Shown here: positions 12,177 to 20,018 of the stretch, in pieces
Position numbering within the stretch: position 1 is the first letter of the stretch
Layout of the letters: each line of letters opens with the position of its first letter
Assembly (NCBI GenBank): GCA_036897625.1
Contig: JAYMTA010001443.1
Coordinates: 1 to 20,018 of the forward strand
Direction: 5' to 3'
Source of the DNA: Pelargonium cotyledonis
Taxonomy: Eukaryota; Streptophyta; Magnoliopsida; Geraniales; Geraniaceae
Length of the DNA stretch: 20,018 nucleotides
Made by a program: the position numbers and the translations under genes
Notes under the pieces: model-generated
Seen by the model: the letters and a program-made list of their open reading frames with translations, nothing else
Database searches by the model: none
What the model was told of the DNA's origin: nothing

Positions 12177-12204
12177 CCCGTGCAACCACGGGATGAAACA
12201 CTAG
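12177..12204 (+). mobile_element. Helitron 3' terminus
   Basis: A perfect 6-bp stem hairpin CCCGTGCAACCACGGG (12177-12192) is followed after eight bases by CTAG (12201-12204) and then T. A GC-rich palindrome close upstream of CTRR, with insertion before a T, is the standard Helitron 3' end, and CCCGTGC...CACGGG is a common plant form. The 5' end and any Rep/helicase are not identified; it may be a short non-autonomous element starting somewhere in 11960-12176 or interrupted by the Mutator-like element. Confidence 0.65.
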
Positions 12205-13316
12205 TATATAAAGAAAATTATAGTTGAATTATCAACATATTCTCACCTAGCCTAATCAAAACTGATTTTAGAACTAAAGCTAAAGATGCTATATGAATCC
12301 ATAGAAATTGCTTCCACTACTACATACTTTGGGAAGCTAGGAAAATGAAACAAAACAGACCACTGGTCTTTTGGTGAAGGTGCTCATACTACTTAAATGA
12401 GCTTCTTCATAGTATCATTTCCTTAACTCTTCCAATCGATTCGCTTTCTACATACTAGTCCCAACATATTGACAAAATTTTATGGCAATATCAATGGGAC
12501 AAACTTAGGAGGTATTCATATTTTGATGTTTCGAGATATTTTCACGTTAGCACAGACAAGGTGCACAACTTAACTAATGGACATATTTTTATCTTCAGGT
12601 ATATATGCGCTTAAAGTTTAATTACTCACTACACTGAAAAAATTATTAAAACTACGGTAATTATGAGCAACCAATTACTATAAATGGATGGTTTAAGACA
12701 TCAATTTCAGGACCTCACACATACTTATCGACTACAGCAATGCCGTTTCTCGCCAAATCGGCATACTCTTAAAAGTTCATTGTCAGAGTTAATAGGAAAA
12801 TGTTAGGGTAGATATGTTGTTTTCATTTTCTTACTTTTCCAATATGTTACACATTGCAGCCTTAGAAATATAATAGCTCAAAACCTTTGTTTATAATAAT
12901 TCGTTTATGTCCCGTGCGACATTACACAAGTATAAAAGTAGAGTTATCATCATGCATGTCATATTTCTACAGACCAATAATAATATAGTAAATATAGTTC
13001 AAAAATGATTAACAAAACTATGAAAGATGATTTTCATTTTTGATTGTTTACTTTTTCTTAATATCCGTTTATGTTATAGACAATTGAATGTTTCGAAACA
13101 ACCGGTTTTAGCTAATATAATAGCTCAAAACCTTTGTTTATAATAGATAGTGATGTCTTGTGTATTGCACGTGCATTGCACGAGATATAAAAATATAGTT
13201 ATCAATATATTAAACCAAAATCTAAATACAATATTATCTCTTATACATGCTGTAAATATTCGGTTTCATAAGTGATAATAAGTGTTCGCAAATCTTTCAC
13301 TGATGAAATGACTTAT
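12205..13316. other. AT-rich intergenic region with an 80-90 bp direct repeat
   Basis: No coding frame is supported. Two related blocks, 12868-12951 and 13115-13205, share a near-exact ATATAATAGCTCAAAACCTT and the following TTGTTTATAATA. Both continue into a GTCCCGTGC / GTCTTGTGTATTGCACGTGC stretch and then TATAAAA..TATAGTTATCA. These phrases resemble the CCGTGCATTGCACGGG region at plant Helitron 5' ends, so the blocks may be two nested or tandem Helitron starts. No TC boundary is clear. Confidence 0.4.
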
Positions 13317-13327
13317 TCAAAGTCATC
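13317..13327. repeat. LINE target-site duplication, left copy
   Basis: TCAAAGTCATC is repeated exactly at 18686-18696, directly after the LINE poly(A) tail. AAGTCAT-like words recur nearby, so a small chance component is possible, but the position next to the tail makes it convincing. Confidence 0.78.
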
Positions 13328-13450
13328 AAAAAAAACTTGGTCAACCATCCAATATTAGTAGGCACAAAAATGACTTGTTTCTAGTCATGTGCGAAACTCT
13401 AAAACAATACTCTTCAACTACTGTTAATGATTTATGTAAAGTCACAAAAT

Positions 13451-14956
13451 ATGAAAAGCTCCTCGCGCCGCCAAAACCCTAGGCAGAGCCGCCAAGCCTC
13501 CTCCTTCGTCCCTCGTCGCGTTCAACGCACTCCCGTACCCTTCGGAAACCAGTCCCAGCACCGTTATACCCTTTATGTCAGAAACCTTCCTCCGTCAATG
13601 AATCCCGATTGGATGATGAGAATCTTCAATCGACATGCACAGGTTCTCCATTGCTTCATCCCTAGGAATTCAAATGTTTTTGGAAGATATTACGGGTTTG
13701 TTTCGTTTGGATCGTCAGCAGATGTGGAGAAAGCAATCAATGTCCTAGACGGTACATCACTCATGGATCATCAACTTTTTGTCAAATGGGCGAGGCAGTC
13801 CGATGCACGCCCTAGAAACCCTATTAGGCAGAAGTCGAGAAAGCAGGACAAGCCCCAACCCAAAGCAAAACAAGTGATTGCTTCCCTTGAAAGCAACGTG
13901 CCACTTCCGGATCCATTACCTAGGGAGATGGCTCCTCCGGCCCCCTCAGATCAGCCTATTGCTTTAGGGTTCTCTACTAGACATATCACTGACAAGCTTC
14001 GATGGAGCGTTTTGGCCATTGCTCGCTCCTCGGTGTTCCTCTCTTTTCTCCATGAAACCCTAGCGGCGGAAGGTTCTTTAAACATCATGGTTCTCTCGTT
14101 GGGTCCTCAGGTTTTCATTTTAGCTTTCGCGGAAGAATGCGTCCTCCAAGCAATGAGAGATGTAGGTTGGTCGTGGCTTTCCCAGTGGTTCGTCTCGTTC
14201 CATGATTGGAATAGATTTAAACGCAAAGGTGGGCGTTTTTGTTGGCTAAATTTGCGAGGAATTCCGCTTCACGCCTGGCATCTAAACACTTTGCGTAATA
14301 TTGTGAAACAGTTCAGTGAACTTATTGCAATTCATCCAACTCTCGAGATTGGGTTTGATTTTCAGCAGGTTCAAGTCTTGATCCACTTGAATACTTTCTA
14401 GAGCTTAATCTGTTCATCAAGGTTGGATCAAAGACTTTCCATATCGCTGTCTCGGAATGCAGTTCTTCTGGTCTTGCATTGTTCCCCGGCCGACCTAGCT
14501 CGGAACCCGACCCGTCCTCGCCCAGCTCACCTGATGATGATAATTTTGAGCTCTCTGATAACTAGTTGGGATCAATTAATCACAATGTGCCCCCAAACCT
14601 AACTGCCCCAAGTCGGAACAGACTCATAAGGCATGTGACTCCACCAACCCGACTGCCCATGCAACTACGTTACCCTCAAACCCTCCACATCTTAATCTGG
14701 TATCTCTGCTACCCCCCTCATGGAGCCTAGAAGGCGTGTGCAGAAAACCCCTCTGGCCCCTTCTCCCCCCAAACGTATCGTGCTTCCAGCACAACTCTGC
14801 AAATCAATTTCCCACAGACCGGGCTCGCCCTCAGTACAAGATCGTCTATGTGACCCCTCCTCTCCTTGTCAGTCGGGTTCAGCCACGCTGGATGTTTGTA
14901 AAAGCTTGGGTGTGCAATTCAAAGGTTCAGATCTAGAAGAGATTGAGCAACTTTGA
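13451..14956 (+). pseudogene. LINE ORF1: RRM plus DUF4283 RNA-binding protein, frameshifted
   Basis: ORF1 protein would coat the element RNA. ATG 13451 (MKSSSRR) is preferred to the in-frame ATG 13427, which lies in AT-rich leader without protein-like composition. An Arg/Ser-rich basic head is followed by an RRM at about residues 38-116, with RNP2 LYVRNL (41-46) and RNP1 GRYYGFVSF (78-86). A Lys/Pro-rich linker leads to a DUF4283-like domain at about 180-310 (LRWSVLAIARSSVF, WLNLRGIPLHAWH). The frame reaches TAG at 14399, but coding continues one frame over from about 14386 (FIKVGSKTFHIAVSE), so a one-base change lies near 14380-14390. That frame stops at 14563, and the likely C-terminus (SLGVQFKGSDLEEIEQL) is again in the first frame, ending at 14956. 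The acidic, Ser/Pro-rich tail is typical. Confidence 0.8.
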
Positions 14957-15016
14957 CTTCTCGCAATTGCGAGCACTCGTCATTAAGCTCTGAGCTACGG
15001 CGTCGACACCAGCACA

Positions 15017-18000
15017 ATGTCCTTGCTTTCGTGGAATGTGCGGGGTGCATCGGTGTATCACAAAAGAGATCGTATCTGATCTCTTATTCGCTCGACTAAG
15101 AGTAGCATTGTTTTTATCCAAGAAAGTAAAATTCAAGAGCTATCAGATTTTCAGGCTAAAGGTTTTTGGTCCATTCCCTCTATTCAATTTTGTTATTCAC
15201 CTTCGTCAGGACGTTCAGGAGGTTTGATTACACTCTAGGACTCGTCGGTTTTTATATGCGAATCTAAATTAATTGATCCTAATTTCATTGTTGTTTCTGG
15301 ACTCTGGGGACCTTTTGAATGCTCGCTTACCTTGTTTGCTTGGGGGTGACTTTAATTCTGTTCGCATCCCATCCGAGAGAAGCAGTGGCATAGCCTCCGT
15401 TTCAGCCATGGCAACTTTCAATCAATTTATAAATGACTACGGGGTTTTCGACTTGCCTCTATTTGGAAGATTCTTCACTTGGTACGGCCTGGACACTTCA
15501 GCAAGTCGCATTGATCGTGTACTCCTCTCCTCGGATTGGCTTACACCCATTGGTTCTTTTTGTCTCTCGGTTTTACCGCCTGGATGCTCCGACCACTGTC
15601 CACTTCACTTATCTTTGGAATCAGTTGACTGGGGGCCTCGACCTTTCAAGTTTCTCAATGTTTGGGTGGGTCATGACTCTTTTTACCAAAGTGTCTCGGA
15701 TGCATGGTCCGCATTCGTAGTCACCGGCCAACCGAGTTTCCGTCTTTGGTCGAAACTACATCATGTCAAGGATGTTTTAAAGGACTGGAACGTTTATACT
15801 TTTGGAAACCTTGAGCACGCGGTAAAACACTTGGAGCTACAAATTGAAGAACTTGATTTGGAGGCCGATAATGGCAGCTTAGATCCAGACGGTGTTCTGA
15901 GACATGTGTCACTTCTTGCAGATTTGCAACACAAATCGAGTAAGTTGTCGTCACTTTGGAAACAAAATCTCGAGCTAGGTAGCTTTTAGAAGGTGACCGG
16001 AGCACCTCTTACTTCCACCCACTTGCTTCTTTCCGGCAAGCGAGAAATAAGATGCTGGTTATTATGCACGCTAATCTTTGGATCACGAATCTGGTAACAA
16101 TCAAGGCCCTCGCGTTCTCATTTTTTCAGGACAGATTGATTGCTCCTCCATCTAGCAGACCCGAGTTGCCAGAACTGCACTTCAAGAAATTATCGGACTC
16201 AGCTCGGCATGATATAAAGTGTCCCATCACTCTAGATGAAATTCAATCAGTCGTCTTTGGTTTCAATGGTTCCCGAGCTCCAGGATCGGACGGGTTCAGT
16301 TTGTTATTTTTTCAACGATGTTGGGATTTCATAGCCTCTGATCTTCTAGCTTTCATTTAGTGTTTCATGGATACGGGTATCATCGGGAATGGCTTGAGCT
16401 CTACCTTCTTTGCACTCATTCCGAAAGTTGATCTCCCAAATGAGTTCAATGATTATCGACCCATAAGTTTAGTGTCTGCTCCTTATAAGATTATTACAAA
16501 ATTGCTGGCAAATCGTATCAAGCCGTATATCGGGTCAATTATCAGCGAGGTTCAGAGCGCTTTTATTAAGGACCGAAAATACTTGACAGTGTTTTGATAG
16601 CCAAAAAAGTCATTCACTCGGCTCGTATAAATCGAATTAAAGCGGTAATGTTAAAGCTTGACTATTAGCAAGCTTTCGACAGGCTGGATTGGGGATTCAT
16701 CGATTTTTATCTTGACTCGATAGGGTTTGGAGCTTTGTTTCGATTTTGGGTTCGCAGTTGCCTTGTTTTACACATCTCGATTTTAATAAATGGGTCATCA
16801 TCCGCTGATTTTCAAAGCTCTCGAGGGGTTAAACAAGGTTGCCCCTTGTCTCTGTATCTCTTCATAATTGTTGCTGAGGCTTTACACTTGTTACTCTCTC
16901 ATGCAGAATCAAATAGCTGGTTGGCTGGTATCTTGATTGGGCCATTCTCAGTTTTGCACTTACAATTTGCTGATGATACGATGCTATTCCTTGATCTCTC
17001 CCGTTCGGCTAACTCGATTTTAAACATGAAATCTTTGTTACATCTATTCGAATACGCTTCTGGTCTGGCTATAAATTTTCATAAATCGAGACTTATGGGA
17101 TTAAATTTAGATGCGGAATGTATCGACTCTGTAGCAACTGAGCTCGGATGTCAGGTGGCGGAATTGCCTATCAACTATTTAGGTTTTTGGTTAGGCGCGA
17201 ATCCAAGGCGTATTAGTACTTGGCAAGGCATAATTGACAAGTTTCATAACTGCCTTGCACTTTGGCAAACAAAATATATTTCTATGGGGGGACACCTCAC
17301 TTTATTTCGCGCTGCTCTTACCTCTCTTCCTCTCTTCTACATGTCATTGTTTCGGGCACCGAAATCAGTCATCGCAAAACTAGAAGCAATTGACCGGCGA
17401 TTTCTTTGGTCTAGCTTGTCGGATCGCCGAGGTTTATGCAAAGTGAGTTGGTCCATTGTAACTGCACGTCGTACTCATGGGGGTCTTGGAATTCGGCAAT
17501 TACATTTGGCAAATATAAGCTTAATGGCAAAATGGTGGTGGCGTTTCGCCACACAGTCGAATTCATTTTGGAAGAAGCTCATTTGTGCCAAATATGGATG
17601 GGAACTGGATTCATGGTCCTTACAATCTCTGAGCTCGAATCAGTTATCGCCTGTGATGTGTGGGTTTATGGAGCTTCGTAACCTTTTGGGTTTTTTGGAT
17701 GTTATGGGGGAGTCAAATATGAAATGGGTTTTGGGCAATGGCCTTTCCACTAAATTTTGGACAGATATATGGTGCACTGATACCCCTCTAAAACTGTTGT
17801 TTCCAAGATTTTTTGTGCTTTGTATACTGCCAGCTGCCTCTGTGGCTTATGTGATGGACCTGTTGCACTCCTCTCCTACCTCACCGTTTCGTCGCCGGCT
17901 TAGAGGCTGGGAAACAGATAAGCTACCGGCGCTCCTGTCCACTGTGCCGTCTACCACGCCAGCTCGCTCAACCCCAGATCGGCTTCTTTGGTTGAGCTCC

Positions 18001-18600
18001 AGGTCCAGCAAGTTCAGTACCAAGAAGACGTTCGATGCCTTCTACCTGCAATCACCTCGGATCCGCTTGGCGTGCCATAGTGCTATTTGGAAAGCTGTTA
18101 TACCCCCTAAAATTTAGTGTTTTGCGTGGATAGCAGCGATAGAATGTGTGCCATGCTCCTCCTTCCTCTCATACTGTGGTGTACTCCCAGCAGGTACGTC
18201 GGTTCTTTGTTTGCTTTGTGACTGTCATGATGAAAAATGCACTCACCGTCTTCTCGAGTGCCCTTGGGCATATCGTATCTGGTACGACATAATTAAATGG
18301 TAGGGAGTCAACTCCTTGCTTCCTTCGGATCGCTCCTTGCTTCTCTCGGGTTGGCCCTCTTATTTTAAGGGCTCTAAACTAGGCAATAAAGTTTGGGGCT
18401 CTTTGCCGCTTCTCACTCTCTGGCATATTTGGTTAGCTCGGAATGGGTTTGTTTTCAACCATGCATACCCGGATATTGATAGCACTCTTCTTCGCATTAA
18501 AAGCTTTAGCTACTCGCTTCTTCGATGTTTTGATAGCTCTTTTTGTATCTCTTTTCCGCTTTCTTTGTGGGTCTCAAATCTGTCGGCTTATCTTGATTGA
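15017..18600 (+). pseudogene. LINE ORF2: APE endonuclease, reverse transcriptase, zf-RVT; multiply disrupted
   Basis: ORF2 would nick target DNA and copy the RNA in place. It starts MSLLSWNVRG at 15017, 60 bases after ORF1. Endonuclease motifs are GGDFNSV (about 15344-15364) and SDHCPL (about 15588). The RT has FNGSRAPGSDGF, LIPKV, RPISLV, GVKQGCPLS and the catalytic FADD at 16966-16977. A thumb-like region (INYLGFWLGA, GHLTLFRAALTSLP) and a zf-RVT Cys/His domain (CLLCDCHDEKCTHRLLECP, about 18210-18265) follow. In-frame stops: 15077, 15236, 15980, 16358, 16666 (inside the LDY.QAFD catalytic box), 18115 and 18301. Frame changes occur near 15305 (with probable loss of some endonuclease sequence), 15975 and 16580 (one base short in an A-run). 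The end is TGA 18598-18600. Not functional. Confidence 0.9.
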
Positions 18601-18685
18601 TTTGAGATTGCACTTTATTTGTACTTTTATTTCTTTCCCTTTGTGGTAGTTAATAAAAGATACCGCTCGCCTATTAAAAAAAAAA

Positions 18686-18696
18686 TCAAAGTCATC
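18686..18696. repeat. LINE target-site duplication, right copy
   Basis: TCAAAGTCATC directly follows the ten-base poly(A) and equals 13317-13327. Confidence 0.78.
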
Positions 18697-18980
18697 GATC
18701 TTATTTAAAAATCAAAACAAAGAAAGATCAAAATTTATATTGATTCAATTTCTTGTCACGTCTTGTGCATCGTGTTTAGTTTTATTTTTTGTCATGTTGT
18801 GTTCTTATGTGATTTTACATTCTTTCCATAAGGGGCATATTAGTAATTTTTCATGTTTAGTATGTTTTGTTTGTTCATCATTGTTATTTCTTCTTCTCTC
18901 TTTTTGAGCTTTCATGTTTTAAAAAAAACCCAAATTCATTTTCATGTTGATTTAACTCTTTTTTCTAAGTCCAAAATCAA
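18697..18980. other. T-rich stretch, probably internal DNA of LTR-like element 2
   Basis: No gene is visible. If the minus-strand LTR-like segment is read correctly, this is the degenerate leader next to its primer-binding-like site. It contains the LINE insertion point at its left edge, so the LINE would have inserted into or beside that older element. Confidence 0.35.
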
Positions 18981-19378
18981 GGTCTGATACGATGTCGTCT
19001 CGGTCTTGGGAGGCTTCCACGTGGTAGTCTGATAACGTGACAGATGTTGGACTCGAGATCTTGTTGGTAAGGGGACTCGGTTCCGGATCTTTGGGCTGAA
19101 GTTTTCTAATCCTGTGTCTGGATCGCGTAGTCTTGTGATCTTGGGTCTGGATCTTGTGGTCCTGTGATCTCGTTGTTTTGTGATCTGGATCTCGTGGTCT
19201 TGTGGTCTGGATGTCCAGGTCGAAGTTTTCTGATCTTGGAGTCTGGATCTCCTAGTCGAAGCCTTGTGATCCGGAAGTCTTGTGACCTTTGTGTCTGGAT
19301 CTCTTGGACTCGTGATCTTCTGGTCTCATGTCTCTGGCAATCTTGGCAGGAGTCTTGGGTCTCTAACTCACTTGGTTG

Positions 19379-19735
19379 GAGTCTTGAGAGTCTTTGGATC
19401 TCTTAGATAGAGTCTTGGAAGTCTTTGTATCTCTTAGTTGGAGTCTTGGGACCCTGCTGGTGTGAAGACTCGGGTCTGAAACTCTTGTAGAGTCTTGGGA
19501 CTCTAGTGGCGTGGGGACTCGGGTCTGGAGCTTCTGGGTAGAGTCTTGGAACTCTGTTGGAGTGGGGAGTCAGGTCTGGAGCTCTTAGGTGGAGTCTTGG
19601 GACTCTGCTAGCGTGGGGACTCAGGTCTGAAGCTCTTGGGATCCTACTGGTGACTGGGACTCGGGTCCGTGTAGTCTTGAGATCTTGCCGGTGGTAGGGA
19701 CTCGGGTCCGTGTAGTCTTGAGATAAGGCCTCTAG
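19379..19735. repeat. 31/51-bp minisatellite in LTR-like segment 2
   Basis: Imperfect tandem units begin GAGTCTTGG at 19379, 19410, 19441, 19490, 19541 and 19592, followed by two more divergent units to about 19735. The first two units are 31 bp and lack the GTGNGGACTCGGGTC part; the next are 49-51 bp. Looser GTCTGGATCTNGTGGTCTTGTG repeats extend left to about 19080. Since 51 is a multiple of three, a minus-strand frame stays open through it (19403-19831) and reads 17-residue repeats (RVPRL core); this is best explained as a by-product of the repeat. Confidence 0.8.
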
Positions 19736-19987
19736 ACTTGATTCCTGCACACATGAACGCACCGTTAAGTAGAGTCCCAGATGTGTGTCTGGGGAACCGC
19801 CTCCGGTGTGAGAATCAGGATCTCCACACAAGTGTTTAAGTTTTAACTTTGAATGTTAGAAGATCTTCGAAGAACACTCGAATGTATTCAAAGATCTTTG
19901 AAAAACACGAACAACTATTGAGAGAGTTTTCGTGCTCTTTGACTTCAAGAACGAAGAAGTAATCCCCTTTACCTTTGGTGGGAGGTT

Positions 19988-19998
19988 CTATTTATAGG
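19988..19998 (-). promoter_or_regulatory. TATA box of LTR-like segment 2
   Basis: The minus strand reads CCTATAAATAG, a full consensus plant TATA box, in GC-richer DNA and followed about 30 bases on by a purine-rich leader. It would drive minus-strand transcription into the LTR-like segment. Confidence 0.5.
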
Positions 19999-20018
19999 CC
20001 TCCAACTCACCTTATGAC

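Larger units (their letters stand above)
13328..18685 (+). mobile_element. Full-length, inactivated L1-type LINE with RRM-containing ORF1
   Basis: This 5.36-kb non-LTR retrotransposon has a short 5' UTR (13328-13450), ORF1 (13451-14956), ORF2 (15017-18600), a short 3' UTR and a ten-base poly(A) tail (18676-18685). An exact 11-bp target duplication flanks it. The gene order RRM-DUF4283 ORF1, then APE endonuclease, reverse transcriptase and C-terminal zinc-binding domain, is that of the plant L1 group whose ORF1 uses an RNA recognition motif (known in plants as BNR-type LINEs). Multiple stops and frameshifts make it non-autonomous now. There is no RNase H domain. Confidence 0.9.
18981..20018 (-). 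mobile_element. LTR-like segment 2, running off the window
   Basis: Read on the minus strand, it has a TATA box (19988-19998), then CGAAAACTCTCTCAATAG, CCGGAGGCGGTTCC, ACTTAACGGTGCG leading to GTGTGCAGGA, a long minisatellite, and an end at about 18993 (GACGACA) followed by TCGTATCAGACC. The order and wording parallel 10150-10494. The last motif matches the common plant initiator-Met primer-binding site TGGTATCAGAGC at all but two or three bases; the second-base change is shared by both loci, which argues that it may not be a normal PBS. The left LTR edge lies beyond 20018. No protein-coding domain is seen. Confidence 0.42.

Noticed and set aside
13280..13400. Short palindromes around ATGACTTATTCAAAGTCAT and ATGACTTGTTTCTAGTCAT
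   Set aside because: They may be remnants of another MITE, but I could not define ends or duplications. They overlap the LINE left boundary, so I kept only the LINE target duplication.
16052..18117. Reverse transcriptase of a plant pararetrovirus or retrovirus
   Set aside because: Gene order, APE endonuclease, FADD motif, poly(A) tail and target duplication identify an L1-type LINE; there is no protease, integrase or coat protein.
19164..19406. 80-codon plus-strand frame rich in Ser, Leu and Trp
   Set aside because: It translates the left, looser part of the same repeat field.
19403..19831. 142-codon minus-strand frame as a repeat protein gene
   Set aside because: It is open because minisatellite units are 51 bp. 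The unit length is not constant and there is no known domain, so it is treated as noncoding repeat.

Overview
The window looks like nuclear DNA of a flowering plant, most likely a eudicot. It holds a four-exon plant cytochrome P450 with GT-AG introns and is otherwise dense in plant transposons. There are no bacterial operons, Shine-Dalgarno sites, tRNA or rRNA genes. I cannot name the species.

Layout. 1-343: right end of a CACTA DNA transposon whose body lies left of the window. 663-3980: a decayed LINE with only ORF1 (DUF4283 plus CCHC knuckle), bracketed by an imperfect target duplication. 4683-5094: a fold-back Mutator-like MITE in the P450 upstream region. 5497-8903: the only apparently intact host gene, a CYP85-clan P450 of 472 residues; intron 3 (7386-8612) carries two opposite-facing CACTA MITEs, a Stowaway-like MITE and a local duplication. 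9545-9808: a third copy of that CACTA MITE. About 10150-10494: an LTR-like segment. 10810-10953: a tRNA-derived SINE. 11025-11084: a compound dinucleotide repeat. 11115-11951: a long-TIR Mutator-like element with a GC-richer interior. 12177-12204: a Helitron 3' end. 13328-18685: an essentially complete but inactivated L1-type LINE with an RRM in ORF1, an 11-bp target duplication and a poly(A) tail. 18981-20018: a minus-strand LTR-like segment related to the one near 10.3 kb, with a TATA box and a 31/51-bp minisatellite.

How it works together. The P450 is the only gene likely to act for the host: an ER-anchored monooxygenase with all diagnostic motifs. The rest is a mobile-element graveyard. 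Several insertions can be dated relative to each other: MITE inside intron, MITE inside LTR-like DNA, and a Stowaway insertion with its own empty site preserved in a neighbouring duplicate. I found no clear evidence of an undescribed biological system. The most interesting points are the inverted MITE pair in the P450 intron, the A22 tract at its start codon, the possible gene-capturing Mutator element, and the two related LTR-like segments.
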